Below, piece after piece: positions 63,524-64,000 of a stretch of DNA of 64,000 bases (position 1 is the stretch's first letter; each line of letters opens with the position of its first letter). The notes under the pieces are model-generated. The model did no database searches. It was not told the origin of the DNA and was given only the letters and a program-made list of their open reading frames with translations. The stretch is taken from the NCBI RefSeq assembly GCF_021739025.1, contig NZ_JAKKOT010000007.1:1-64000 (forward strand), in the 5' to 3' direction. The position numbers and the translations under genes are program-made. The stretch is from Gordonia liuliyuniae. Its GTDB lineage: Bacteria; Actinomycetota; Actinomycetes; Mycobacteriales; Mycobacteriaceae.

Positions 63524-64000
63524 CCACCCCGCCTACTGAACGAACCAGGTCGACCGTCGACGTCGTGAAGGCCGGACGGCATGCCCGCTCCCGGCGTCGC
63601 GCGGTGATCTTGGCGGTGCTCGTCGTGCTGGTCGTGGCCGTGTTCTTCGTGTCGTTGATGGTGGGGCAGCGCTTCTATCCGCTCGACGACGTGTTCGGTG
63701 TGATCGTCGGCGAGACGGTGCCGGGCGCGTCGTTCACCGTCGGTGAGCTCCGACTTCCGCGCGTGTGCCTGGCGGTGCTATCGGGCTTCGCCTTCGGTTT
63801 CGCAGGCGTCACCTTTCAGACGCTGCTGCGCAACCCGTTGGCGTCGCCGGACATCATCGGGATCTCGTGGGGTGCGTCGGCGGCCGCAGTGGTGGCGATC
63901 GTCGTCTTCGGTCTGACCGGGACGTCGGTCTCCGTGCTGGCGCTCGTCGGTGCTCTCGTCGCGGCGGCCGCCGTGTACGGGCTGTCGGGCAACGGCGGCT
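63520..64000 (+). CDS. FecCD-family siderophore permease (second, partial)
   Basis: 160 codons to the window edge, with no stop reached. The GTG at 63520 overlaps the stop of the first permease by 4 bp (GTGA). A charged N-terminus (KAGRHARSRRRA) leads to the first membrane helix (VILAVLVVLVVAVFFVSLMV). LRLPRVCLAVLSGFAFGFAG and then TFQTLLRNPLASPDIIGISW match the FecCD core. The ATPase subunit should follow beyond the edge. Confidence 0.88.
   Translation, partial: MTTPPTERTRSTVDVVKAGRHARSRRRAVILAVLVVLVVAVFFVSLMVGQRFYPLDDVFGVIVGETVPGASFTVGELRLPRVCLAVLSGFAFGFAGVTFQTLLRNPLASPDIIGISWGASAAAVVAIVVFGLTGTSVSVLALVGALVAAAAVYGLSGNGG

Overview
This window looks like chromosome from a high-GC member of the Mycobacteriales, most likely Gordonia or a close relative. 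The evidence is the actinobacterial codon usage with frequent GTG and TTG starts, and a gene order that matches the Mycobacterium tuberculosis mfd-mazG-lpqU-eno-divIC-DUF501-ppx block (Rv1020 to Rv1026). Also supporting are a DesA3-type desaturase with its ferredoxin reductase, and a DUF222/HNH gene of the 13E12 repeat type. The genus is an inference; the sequence alone does not prove it.

Layout. The window opens on the 3' end of a 5S rRNA gene and its terminator. Positions 0.2-5.1 kb hold a TetR regulator, an amino acid permease, an acetyltransferase and a three-gene membrane protein/PCuAC copper chaperone/DyP peroxidase cluster. Positions 5.2-29.7 kb carry the conserved block, interrupted twice. 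The first interruption (8.8-12.4 kb) holds metabolic and regulatory genes (AraC, dapA-like, LysR). The second (13.6-25.3 kb) holds a restriction-modification island (HNH nuclease, C5 methyltransferase, NaeI-like endonuclease), a DUF222/HNH repeat element, the efeUOB iron-uptake operon and a TetR-controlled MpaB-type oxygenase pair. After ppx come recQ, the desA3/reductase pair with a divergent TetR, a Ser/Thr kinase and two beta-lactamase-fold exported proteins.

A decayed second copy of the DUF222 element lies at 39.0-39.6 kb. Next are an M20 dipeptidase, a pirin-MarR-pirin operon, aquaporin, a monoacylglycerol-lipase-like hydrolase, two acyl-CoA dehydrogenases, two short-chain dehydrogenases, a second Ser/Thr kinase, a TetR/MMPL pair and a YibE/F transporter. 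The right end has a DUF559 gene bracketed by two copies of a ~75 bp palindromic repeat, a stand-alone trpF, a GlcNAc-type PTS permease, and a siderophore ABC importer that runs off the edge.

How the parts work together. Iron is a recurring theme: efeUOB and the siderophore importer each have a candidate IdeR/DtxR box upstream, and there are two DyP heme peroxidases. Lipid metabolism is the second theme: desaturase and reductase, acyl-CoA dehydrogenases, lipase, and TetR regulators beside palindromic operators. Many genes appear leaderless, with a TANNNT hexamer 6-7 nt before the start codon and no Shine-Dalgarno sequence.

The most novel-looking material is the restriction island fused to the mazG operon, the DUF222 element with its conserved leader and LexA-like box, and the palindromic repeat that supplies the stop codons of two unrelated genes.
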